Below, in pieces: positions 17,397-25,582 of a stretch of 64,000 bases of DNA (positions are counted from its first letter, which is position 1; each line of letters starts with the position of its first letter). This DNA is from Hymenobacter radiodurans. Lineage in GTDB: Bacteria > Bacteroidota > Bacteroidia > Cytophagales > Hymenobacteraceae. The position numbers were made by a program, and so were the translations under genes. The notes under the pieces are model-generated. The model saw only the letters and a list, made by a program, of their open reading frames with translations. It searched no databases and was not told where the DNA came from. Where the stretch lies: contig NZ_CP037922.1 of the NCBI RefSeq assembly GCF_004355185.1, positions 2,946,001 to 3,010,000 of the forward strand, given 5' to 3'.

Positions 17397-18023
17397 TTAG
17401 CCGTTGCGCTTATTTAGCTCATCGCGAATTTTGGCGGCCTTTTCGTAGTCTTCTTTTTCCAGAGCCTGGGCCAGCATCTTCGTCAACTCGTCCAACGACA
17501 CCTGACCACTGGGGTCGCGAGGGGTTGGCGTTGAGGCCGGCGTACCGCCGTTATCGTCATCATCGTCGTCCTCGTCATCATCGTCCGAAGCATCTTCGGC
17601 ATTTTCATCGAGGTCGCTTAGAATGATACCGGCTTCGCTCAGTACGCTTTCCACAGTGAAGATCGGCACGCCGAAACGCAGGCCGATAGCAATGGCATCG
17701 CTGGGGCGTGCGTCGATTTCGAAGGTTGTGGCCCCATCGGAGCACACAATCTTGGAATAGAATACGCCTTCCTTTAAATCCGATATCATCACTTCAATGA
17801 TGGCCACATGCACGTGCTCCGCAAACGACTTGAACAAGTCATGCGTCAGGGGACGGTTGGGGCTAATTTTTTCTATTTGAATCGCAATACTCTGCGCCTC
17901 AAACATGCCAATGATGATGGGCAACCGGCGGTTACCTGTTTTTTCGCCCAGGATAAGAGCGAAAGAACCCGATTGGGATTGGCTGGATGACAGGCCGAGA
18001 ATTTCGAGCTGAATTTTCTTCAC
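17397..18023 (-). CDS. bifunctional nuclease family protein (DUF151 + UVR motif)
   Basis: N-terminal DUF151 domain (residues about 5-135), with RRLPIIIGMFEAQSIAI and IDARPSDAIAIGLR. A very acidic Asp/Glu linker follows (about 138-157), then a C-terminal UvrB/UvrC-like motif (LAQALEKEDYEKAAKIRDELN). DUF151 proteins have reported RNase/DNase activity in plants and mycobacteria; here the role is inferred only. The 208-residue domain order is common in Bacteroidota. Single-gene unit with its own terminator. Confidence 0.9.
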   Translation of the reverse strand: MKKIQLEILGLSSSQSQSGSFALILGEKTGNRRLPIIIGMFEAQSIAIQIEKISPNRPLTHDLFKSFAEHVHVAIIEVMISDLKEGVFYSKIVCSDGATTFEIDARPSDAIAIGLRFGVPIFTVESVLSEAGIILSDLDENAEDASDDDDEDDDDDDNGGTPASTPTPRDPSGQVSLDELTKMLAQALEKEDYEKAAKIRDELNKRNG

Positions 18024-18140
18024 AAGCGATTAAGCTGATTTTAGGTGTGTCGATTTGCGTTTACTAAACTAGTAATCAATAAGTTAGTGCGTTAAATAAA
18101 ACAATAGCAGCAACCCATCAAAACTTAATGTAGCGACGCA

Positions 18141-19118
18141 CTAATTCAACTCTTTAACGGCCTGAGTTAATTTCGGTAATACGTCGAAAACGTCGCCAAC
18201 GATACCATAATCAGCCGCTTTAAAGAATGGCGCTTCTGGATCCTTGTTGATGACGACAATAACCTTCGAAGAGTTTACGCCAGCTAAATGCTGAATAGCT
18301 CCCGAAATACCGCAGGCAATATACAAGTTAGGCGACACCGTGATACCCGTTTGGCCCACGTGCTCATGGTGAGGGCGCCAATCTACATCAGATACCGGCT
18401 TGGAGCAGGCAGTAGCTGCGCCCAAAGCTTTAGCTAAGTCTTCAATCAGATTCCAGTTCTCAGGGCCTTTCATGCCCCGGCCACCAGACACCACTTTGTC
18501 GGCTTCCGGGAGCAGAATACCACCAGCCTGCTCCTGCATGATCACCTGCTTTGGTGCATCGGAGAAGTCGGCGTCGGTGAGCTGAGCGGAGAAGTTCTCT
18601 ACCGTTGCGGTTTGGCCAGCATTGTGCAGAGGCTCCATCGAGTTCTTCTTCACGGCAATAATTTTGCGCTCGCCACTCAAAATAACGTCCGAGAAGGCTT
18701 TGCCGGAGAAAGCACCACGCTTCACCACAAATTGCCCCCCATCGGTTTTGGGCAGCTCTACTACGTTAGTAGCCAAGCTCGCTTGCAGACGCACCGACAG
18801 GCGCGAACCGACAGCCGCTCCGATGTTGGAGTTAGCTAATACAATTATCTGCGCACTTTCCTGCTGGGCCGCGGCGGCAATCAGTTTGGTATAGGCGCCG
18901 TTTACGAAATCCTTCAGACGGGAATCGTTGTCGTATAAAACTTTGCTGATGCCCTGCTCGCCGAGAGCGGCAAGGTTAGCTTCAGTAGCCTCACCCACGG
19001 CGACAGCCGTAGCCGTGGTGCCAAGCATCTGAGCCACCTGGCTGCCATAGGAAGCTACTTCCAATGAGGATTTTTTGACCTCGCCGTTATCACACTCAAC
19101 TACAACTAGAACAGACAT
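18141..19118 (-). CDS. etfA: electron transfer flavoprotein alpha subunit
   Basis: Binds FAD and, with EtfB, passes electrons from acyl-CoA dehydrogenases toward the quinone pool. Length is 325 residues. The C-terminal FAD domain is clear: VSGGRGMKGPENWNLI (about 207), HEHVGQTGITVSPNLYIACGISGAIQHLAG and VVINKDPEAPFFKAADYGIVGD. It lies 110 bp downstream of etfB on the same strand, as an operon. Confidence 0.96.
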   Translation of the reverse strand: MSVLVVVECDNGEVKKSSLEVASYGSQVAQMLGTTATAVAVGEATEANLAALGEQGISKVLYDNDSRLKDFVNGAYTKLIAAAAQQESAQIIVLANSNIGAAVGSRLSVRLQASLATNVVELPKTDGGQFVVKRGAFSGKAFSDVILSGERKIIAVKKNSMEPLHNAGQTATVENFSAQLTDADFSDAPKQVIMQEQAGGILLPEADKVVSGGRGMKGPENWNLIEDLAKALGAATACSKPVSDVDWRPHHEHVGQTGITVSPNLYIACGISGAIQHLAGVNSSKVIVVINKDPEAPFFKAADYGIVGDVFDVLPKLTQAVKELN

Positions 19119-19228
19119 TTATTTAGACATAAGAAGTGAACTACAAGAAATGAGTTGTTTACCAGAGAAGCTTATTAGCAGACGTTTATCTCATGTCTGC
19201 TTCGTGGTTCTCTAATCTCAATTCTGTA

Positions 19229-19966
19229 TTAGATTACTTTGGCTTCGTTGCGCAGCAGCTTAATCAGGTCGCCGGCCGATTCGGCAGGGATAAGCTTAAC
19301 ACCCTGCTTCTTGGGGGGCAAAGCATACTCGGTAACCTGGGTGCGGGGAGCTTCGCCGGTTGGCTCTACTACTTTCAAGGGCTTGGTCCGGGCCGTCATG
19401 ATACCGCGCATGTTGGGGATACGGGGTTCACACATGGGCTCCTGACACGAAACAACGAAAGGCGTAGCCACCTCTACTATTTCTTTGCCACCTTCAATCT
19501 CACGCTCCAGCGTAGCCGTACTGCCTTCTACATCAAGCTTTATGGCCGGTGCTACCGTTGGAATGCCGAGCAGTTCGCCAACCATGCCGTGTACTTGAAA
19601 ACCATTGTAATCTATGCTTTCCTTACCCATCAGAATGATGTCGTAGCCACCTTCTTTAGCGGCCGCCGCAATTTGCTGAGCTACGAAATAGGCGTCGGTG
19701 GGCTTGGCATTGACCCGGATAGCGTCATCGGCACCAATGGCTAAAGCCTTGCGAATATTGGGTTCAGTATCGGCTTCGCCTACGTTGAGCACCGTCACAT
19801 TGCCCCCCAGTTTTTCCTTCAACTCAATGGCGCGAGTGAGGGCATATTCATCCCAAGGATTAATTACAAACTGCACCCCAGCCTTGTTGAGCTCCTTATT
19901 ATCAGGAGTAAAGGTGATTTTAGTGGTCGTGTCGGGCACGTTGCTGATACAAACGAGAAACTTCAT
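19229..19966 (-). CDS. etfB: electron transfer flavoprotein beta subunit
   Basis: AMP-binding partner of EtfA, 245 residues. Family features are MKFLVCISNVPDTTTKI, VINPWDEYALTRAIELKE (about 35-52), ADDAIRV, and ILMGKESIDYNGFQVHGMVGELLGIP. The ATG at 19966 is the only sensible start. First gene of etfBA. Confidence 0.96.
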   Translation of the reverse strand: MKFLVCISNVPDTTTKITFTPDNKELNKAGVQFVINPWDEYALTRAIELKEKLGGNVTVLNVGEADTEPNIRKALAIGADDAIRVNAKPTDAYFVAQQIAAAAKEGGYDIILMGKESIDYNGFQVHGMVGELLGIPTVAPAIKLDVEGSTATLEREIEGGKEIVEVATPFVVSCQEPMCEPRIPNMRGIMTARTKPLKVVEPTGEAPRTQVTEYALPPKKQGVKLIPAESAGDLIKLLRNEAKVI

Positions 19967-20041
19967 CGAAGGTGCTTATATGGACAAATAACTACGGGAA
20001 AGCCCCTAATTTCGGGCGAAGATACATAAAACTCCTGCCCC

Positions 20042-20380
20042 ATGGAAACCTCACCCAGCCGTTTACAGCAACTCCTAGCCTTCTACGCCGATGACCCCAA
20101 CGACGCATTTACGATCTACGCACTGGCCACTGAATATAGGTCTACGGAGCCGCTAGTGGCTATGAAATATTATCAAACGCTACTGGATGAACACCCCGAC
20201 TATGTGGGCACATACTACCATGCAGGCAAGTTGCTGGAGCAATTAGAAAAGCCGGAAGAGGCTGAAAAAGTTTACCGTCAAGGCTTGCAGGTGAGTCGCA
20301 AAGCCGGGCAGATGCATGCGGCCAGCGAATTGCAACAGGCTCTCAACCAGTTGCTCGGCTTAGACTACGAAGACGAGTAA
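20042..20380 (+). CDS. small TPR protein
   Basis: A 112-residue protein composed of TPR-like helix pairs: DPNDAFTIYALATEYRST, YQTLLDEHPDYVGTYYHAGKLLEQL and EEAEKVYRQGLQVSRKAGQ. No signal peptide, so probably a cytoplasmic scaffold. Divergent from etfB (75-bp gap) and convergent with the B12-binding gene (10-bp gap). Confidence 0.85.
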   Translation: METSPSRLQQLLAFYADDPNDAFTIYALATEYRSTEPLVAMKYYQTLLDEHPDYVGTYYHAGKLLEQLEKPEEAEKVYRQGLQVSRKAGQMHAASELQQALNQLLGLDYEDE

Positions 20381-20390
20381 AATGACTGGT

Positions 20391-21467
20391 TTATTTTTTT
20401 TGCATGAGCGCGCGAGCTGCTTCCACGGCTATCCGGGCATTGGGGGCGAAGGCATCGGCCCCGATGGAGCGCCACAGCGTCGGGTCGGCGTTGAATGGCT
20501 CCCCTCCTACTAACACAAATACGTTGCTGGCACCTATCGTATTCTTTTTGGCGTCAATAAGTTGGCGTAGTATGCCCACGTGGTGAGCCATAGAAGCACC
20601 AATAACTAGCAAATCGGCTTTAAACCCAACAACTGCTTTCCAAATGCCATCAGTCGGCGTGTTCGCACCTAAAAAGTAGGGCGTCCAGCCATCAAGTTCC
20701 AGAAAATCGGATACCATTCGCACCGGCATGCTATGCAAATCGCCGGACACCGTGGTAGCCACAAAACGGAAGCCATTGGGGGAACCAGCTTGCAGATATG
20801 GGTGTAGCATAGCCATAGCCAACTCCGTAGCGGCGGTGCAATAATGCTCTTGCGCTACAGTAATTTGCCCTTTGTGCCAGCGCGAGCCCACCTCCCACTG
20901 CACAGGCATAAATACATGCTCATAGAGCAGCCGGACATCAATCCCGTCCTTCGCTTCTTTTCTGAGTAAGCTAATAGCTTCCGTACGCTGCCCAGCTAAT
21001 AAATGCGCTAGATAGGCATCAGCTAAGTCTTTAAGCGGAGTTTCCTGAAGCGAGACGGCGGGCGTCGAAGTGGCCTTTTCAACCAGCGGGTGCTCTAATT
21101 CTTTAAAAGCGGCACTCAGATAGCCTGCTGCGGCAATATACTCTGTGATGGGCAGCCTTTGGGCAAGCACCTGCTTCAGGGCTGCTAACTGCTGTGTCAG
21201 ACTTTGATCGTGGGCGGGGTCGGGTGGATGGTGCCGGGCATGAAACAGATGCGTTTCAAATAAGCCCGCACTGTTCATTAGGATGGCATTGGCGAGCGCC
21301 GTCAGATGGCTTTGCATCTCCTGCTCCAGCGCTCTCCGACCTTCCTCATCGCCTTCGCAGTAATTTATACCGGGTGCTAGCTGACAGTAGAGCGTCGCGG
21401 CCTCCCCAGTTATATTCTCGGCCTGTTGATAAATGCTTTCGGCCGTACGTTGCTGTTTTACATTCAT
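20391..21467 (-). CDS. B12-binding photoreceptor-like protein without DNA-binding domain
   Basis: Of the 358 residues, the N-terminal about 140 are helical and unrecognised. A B12-binding cap (about 145-225) and a Rossmann B12 domain (about 233-355) follow. The cap carries W197-x9-E207-H208 (WHKGQITVAQEH), the motif that shields adenosylcobalamin in CarH/LitR light sensors. The lower-ligand motif appears as DLHSMP with His245 (CarH has E-x-H-x-x-G). GG is in LVGGEPFN. No MerR domain is present, so it would act through a partner rather than DNA directly. A methyltransferase corrinoid protein is the alternative, but the W-x9-EH motif favours a sensor. Confidence 0.85.
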   Translation of the reverse strand: MNVKQQRTAESIYQQAENITGEAATLYCQLAPGINYCEGDEEGRRALEQEMQSHLTALANAILMNSAGLFETHLFHARHHPPDPAHDQSLTQQLAALKQVLAQRLPITEYIAAAGYLSAAFKELEHPLVEKATSTPAVSLQETPLKDLADAYLAHLLAGQRTEAISLLRKEAKDGIDVRLLYEHVFMPVQWEVGSRWHKGQITVAQEHYCTAATELAMAMLHPYLQAGSPNGFRFVATTVSGDLHSMPVRMVSDFLELDGWTPYFLGANTPTDGIWKAVVGFKADLLVIGASMAHHVGILRQLIDAKKNTIGASNVFVLVGGEPFNADPTLWRSIGADAFAPNARIAVEAARALMQKK

Positions 21468-21866
21468 TACTGTATACCCATTGCTGCCCCCATAACACTG
21501 CTACACAGCTTATTGTATCAACAGCTATCTATTTTACATAGAATACATTCTGTGAGAAAAAGGCATAGCTTACCCTATCCGGTCTTTGTACTCTGAACCG
21601 CGCCGACTGGTTTCGCAGAATGCGTTTTTACCTGCCATATAACGACAAAAAGCTTCTTGTATAAGATTCGGTGGCTGGGCAGTGCCTCCACTACAAAATT
21701 AATAGTTACCCGCTTTTGGCAAAACCCCTATTAAAGCCGTTAGGGGGCTTCTATTCAGTTATATCGCCTAAGGCAAGCAAGTCAGCAGTACTTTTTTGAG
21801 AGTACAGACCGTGTTGTTATCTGGTTGGTACTGAACTTTCTCTGGCCAATCTGTGTCAGAGGGACC
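21468..21866. other. 399-bp intergenic region
   Basis: Divergent gap between the B12-binding gene and the barrel gene. It holds an imperfect hairpin at about 21723-21752 (ACCCCTA...TAGGGGGCTT), possibly a terminator relic. I see no coding or RNA gene. Confidence 0.5.
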
Positions 21867-22736
21867 ATGCCCAAAACCTCTTTATGGCTTATTGGGGGGC
21901 TTTTTTTAGCTACTCCAGCCAATCTGCTGGCCCAGACTACCGATCCTACTCTCAACGCTGATGCGCCGTTCGTGCGCAACATCCGTCCTGATAGGCCCGG
22001 CCGCACCATCACGACCAACATGGTACCCTTGGGCCAAGTGCAGATAGATGCGGGTACCAACCGCTTTGAGCCGGCCACCACTACAGGTTTTGGCCCGAAT
22101 CGTACGCTGTCAGGGGCTACGCTGCGTATTGGCTTGCCTAGTCATATTGAGTTGCGCCTGACGCAGGGCTACCTCCACCCCACCGACAAACTCGCCGCCG
22201 CATCAACAATGATTACGGGCAACGATTTTGAAGTCCCAGTGCCTTCTGCATCGCTTCCTGGTGGATTTATGCCGTTGACCGTAGGGGCCAAATTTCTGGC
22301 TTCTACAGTCCCCAATGCTCGCTCCCAAGTGGTGCTTTTGGGTGAATTGACGCTACGCAACGGCAATACGTCTTTTCCAAATAAGGTACTGGAGCCCGGA
22401 GCCCGTTTACTAGTATCGCAACAGTTGGGGCAGCGCTATGGGCTGGAAGCTAACCTTGGCTTCCGCCAGCGTGGCTTCCGCGCCGCCGACACAAAATTGG
22501 GCACCTACCTTGGCACGCTGGCCTTGAATGGACCCTTGGGGGGCAATTTTGGCTTCTTTGCTGAAACTTATACCACTTGGCAGCGCGAATCAAAGCTGGC
22601 GCCTGGGGCTACGGCCGGTGTTTACTGGCGGCCGCTGCCCAACCTCCGCTTCGACCTGAATGCTGGCCAAGGCTTCACCCGCGAAGCCGAGGGCTTATCC
22701 GTAGGGGCTGGCTTTAGCGTACGCCTTCCCAAATAG
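21867..22736 (+). CDS. outer-membrane beta-barrel (MetA-pathway transporter-like)
   Basis: A 289-residue protein with a signal peptide (about 1-23, ending NLLAQ). It begins with the NIRPDRPGRTITTNMVPLGQVQIDAG block, which resembles the opening of the phenol MetA-degradation transporter family. Alternating hydrophobic/polar strands run to an end in GAGFSVRLPK. The ATG at 21867 is chosen because the signal peptide starts there; an upstream in-frame start at 21825 adds a non-signal stretch. The substrate is unknown. A strong terminator follows. Confidence 0.82.
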   Translation: MPKTSLWLIGGLFLATPANLLAQTTDPTLNADAPFVRNIRPDRPGRTITTNMVPLGQVQIDAGTNRFEPATTTGFGPNRTLSGATLRIGLPSHIELRLTQGYLHPTDKLAAASTMITGNDFEVPVPSASLPGGFMPLTVGAKFLASTVPNARSQVVLLGELTLRNGNTSFPNKVLEPGARLLVSQQLGQRYGLEANLGFRQRGFRAADTKLGTYLGTLALNGPLGGNFGFFAETYTTWQRESKLAPGATAGVYWRPLPNLRFDLNAGQGFTREAEGLSVGAGFSVRLPK

Positions 22737-22760
22737 TAACCTAGTATTCGTTTAACATGA

Positions 22761-22806
22761 AACGGCCGCCCCAATACTTATTTAGTATCGGGGCGGCCGT
22801 TTTTTC
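22761..22806 (+). terminator. rho-independent terminator
   Basis: Near-perfect stem AAACGGCCGCCCCAATACT / AGTATCGGGGCGGCCGTTT plus a T tract, between convergent genes. Confidence 0.92.
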
Positions 22807-22821
22807 AGACAGACCCAAGCG

Positions 22822-24170
22822 CTACGGACGCTGACCTACACTGGCGGGCTCAATGCGAGTGGGTGTTTGCTCGCCGCCGATTATTCCGGTGGCACTGCGC
22901 GCAATGGCCGAAATAATGGCGGTCATGTTGGTCAAGTTCAAGCTTTCCACTTCGTCATCTACCGAATGATACAGCTTATCCGTCGGAATCTGGTCGCTGC
23001 TGATGGTGTGGGCCGGCACCCCCAATCGGGCTAGCGTCGCATTATCGGAGCGGTAAAAAAGGTTTTGCTCGGGGTACGGATCTGGCTCGAAGCGAAAGGG
23101 TGTGCCTTCCAGCTTTTGCTGAAGCAACTTGCCAAAGTCGGAGCGCTCATAGCCAGTAATGAAAGCCGTTTGGGGGCCAAATTTGGCTTCCTTACCAATC
23201 ATTTCAATATTAAACATGGCCACAACCTTCTGCGGATCAATTTGCTGGGAAAAATACTTAGAGCCGAAGCCTCCAATTTCCTCCGCCGTGAAAGCCACGA
23301 ATACCAACGTCCGCTGGTTCTTCTTTTTCTTCCCGGACGTCTCCAGCTTGTTGTTTTTGAAGTACTCCGCTAAGGCTACCACGGCTGTTGTGCCGCTAGC
23401 ATCATCATCGGCCCCATTGGCGATGGAGTCGCCAGCTACGGCTGGCAACGTGCCAATGTGGTCGTAATGAGCTGAGAATACCACCATTTCGGCCGCACGG
23501 GCCTTATCCTTGGCCTGTCCGGGCAACACCCCTACTACATTGCGTAGCTCCACGGTTTTGATAGTAGTCGTGGCCGTAGCAGCAAATTTGACGGGGCGGC
23601 CGGGGCGGCAGCTAACACAAATACGCTGGCAAAAGGCTTCGGCTGCTCACCCTGCATACCTCCATGACTCAGATAGCCAGATAATTGTTTGAAACGTTGC
23701 GCATGTGCCGGATCGACCAGCACCAGTGTGTTGGCAGTAGGCTGCAGCAATGCGCCCATCTGTTGGCGCACGTTATCCTGGGGGCCAATAACGACCACGC
23801 GCGGCGGCATAGCATCCTCACTGGTCCAGCTAAGTGTAGGCAGCCCCGATACAGGTAGCACATTTTCGGGCGCTACCGCCACGCCATTCAGTGTTGCGCT
23901 GCTAGCAACTACCCGTACTTCGTACGCCGGAAACACCTGCTCGTAGGTAGTAAGACCTGACATCTTCTCCAGCCCAATCCGTTCAAACTCAGCAGCCAAG
24001 AATTTAGCTGCCTGTAACCCGCCCGGCTTACCAGCGGCTCGCCCCTGCATGTCATCGGCCGCCAACGTGCGGATGACGCGCTCAACGTTTGCTTGCTTAA
24101 TTGTTTTCTTTTGTGCTTCAGCTAATTGCCCTATACAGGCCAATCCAAGGATCAGGACGAGTTTTTTCAT
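22822..24170 (-). CDS. secreted M28-family zinc peptidase (frame break repaired)
   Basis: Signal peptide (1-19, ending LAEAQ), a PA-like insert (about 80-175), then the M28 catalytic domain. Zinc ligands/catalytic residues are visible in FSAHYDHIG, NGADDDASG, FTAEEIGGFGS, FNIEMIGK and LYHSVDDEVESLN. The frame breaks in the GC-rich stretch near 23593-23596; adding one C restores AAPAAPVKFAATATTT and joins the halves, about 449 residues. It probably acts in the periplasm or outside the cell as an aminopeptidase. Confidence 0.88.
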
Positions 24171-24258
24171 GGCTCAAGGTAGGAATTTTGCCTCATCACA
24201 AAACCACTAATTCCCTTTGGCTTACCTTTTCCCCGGCTTTTCACTTACCGTTATTTCT

Positions 24259-24696
24259 ATGTCGCTGCGCTTGCTTCTGTTTTTTCTACCGCTTTTTCTA
24301 TTCAGCGCCTGCAAAACGGCAAAAGACACTACCCCCAATGCCAGCCTGCGTAATACGCGCTGGGTACTCCGAACCCTGGGTGCTACCCCCATCACCACGC
24401 CCGAGAATAGTCAAGAAATCGATCTGCAATTCAACGCCACTACCGATCAGATAGCTGGCTACGCGGGCTGCAACCGTTATTTCGGCCGCTTCGAACAGCC
24501 TACAAATGCTGCGCTACGCCTCTTGAATATTGGCTCCACCCGAATGCTATGCGAAGCCCGACAACAAGTAGAAACCGACTATTTAAAAGCGCTTCAAGAA
24601 GTCTCACGCTTTCAGATAAAAGGCGATACTCTACGGCTTTACGCAGGCACAAGTGAGGAGCCACTGGCAATTTTTGAGGCCGTTTATCTAAGATAG
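24259..24696 (+). CDS. META-domain lipoprotein
   Basis: A 145-residue lipoprotein (lipobox LFSAC, Cys18) with one META/HslJ domain. Core motifs are NTRWVLRTLG, YAGCNRYFGRF and GSTRMLCEARQQVETDYLKAL. The function of META proteins is poorly defined; some are heat-shock or drug-sensitivity factors. The ATG at 24259 gives the lipoprotein signal; the longer start at 24217 does not. Confidence 0.88.
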   Translation: MSLRLLLFFLPLFLFSACKTAKDTTPNASLRNTRWVLRTLGATPITTPENSQEIDLQFNATTDQIAGYAGCNRYFGRFEQPTNAALRLLNIGSTRMLCEARQQVETDYLKALQEVSRFQIKGDTLRLYAGTSEEPLAIFEAVYLR

Positions 24697-24745
24697 GCGC
24701 ACAAAAAAGCCCCCCAATTACGTTGGGGGCTTTTTGTGCGCCTAT
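24695..24745. terminator. long bidirectional terminator
   Basis: A near-perfect stem of about 22 bp (TAGGCGCACAAAAAAGCCCC pairing to GGGGCTTTTTGTGCGCCTA) serves both convergent genes. Confidence 0.92.
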
Positions 24746-24753
24746 AGCACGAC

Positions 24754-25491
24754 CTATTTGGCGGGCAGTGCGGGCAACGTATTCAGCCAGGGCATGAAAG
24801 CCACAAAGTCGGCTTCGGTGCGCAGAGCCGGGCGCTTTTTAAGCTCCGCCTGAATTTGGGCCGAGTGTTCGGGTAAAGCAGCCGTCAACGCTTTTGCGTT
24901 TAGCTTGAGAGGTTGCAACCGACCATCAGCCGTACGGACGAAGTAGTCGGTTTGATCAACCAGCTCATCATAGCGCCGGTCGGCGCTGTACGCGCCGGCG
25001 AAGCTGGCTTTTTGCAGCGTTTTGCGCTGAAGCTTGAGAAGGCTGTAGTTGCCCGGCACCAGTACTTCAAAATACTCCCGGCGCATTGCCGGATCGGGCG
25101 CGTCATAGAAGCGCTTGAAAGCTCGCGGCTGCGTTTTGGTCGGGTCGTTCAGAACGAAAGACTCTATCCTGTTCATATCCAAGTATATGGAGTCCTTAGC
25201 ATTCCGAAGCAATAACAGCAAACGCTGATTGGCATCATACTTCAGTTTTAGCTCCGGTAATGGCACCTTGGAAGCAAGTTGGACGCTGCCCGGAAGCCAG
25301 CTAGGAATCAGATAAGGCGTTCCCCGTACTCCCTCGTAGCGATTATCGAAGCGAACAAAGGCTGAGCCCTCAACCAAGTTCTTAATATTTTCCTGGGCTG
25401 CATTGCCCGAGTTGATCACTGTACTTTGGGCCGTAGCTTGCAGACTCACCAAGGCGCTGGCGATAACAATAAATAGTTGAAAGCGTCTCAT
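24754..25491 (-). CDS. secreted protein of unknown function
   Basis: A 245-residue protein with a signal peptide (about 1-21, ending ATAQS). Basic, beta-rich and without recognised motifs; the block FKRFYDAPDPAMRREYFEVLVPG is the most distinctive stretch. It probably resides in the periplasm or outer membrane. Located between a META lipoprotein and the pyruvate carboxylase gene, with 91 bp to the latter's stop. No functional inference. Confidence 0.7.
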   Translation of the reverse strand: MRRFQLFIVIASALVSLQATAQSTVINSGNAAQENIKNLVEGSAFVRFDNRYEGVRGTPYLIPSWLPGSVQLASKVPLPELKLKYDANQRLLLLLRNAKDSIYLDMNRIESFVLNDPTKTQPRAFKRFYDAPDPAMRREYFEVLVPGNYSLLKLQRKTLQKASFAGAYSADRRYDELVDQTDYFVRTADGRLQPLKLNAKALTAALPEHSAQIQAELKKRPALRTEADFVAFMPWLNTLPALPAK

Positions 25492-25582
25492 TTAGAGATT
25501 GAAGTTGAATAATCAGCAGTATTGCTCCGAAAATATATTCATTTTCAGATTAAAAGTCAGACTACGCGCTGTAAACACAAGA

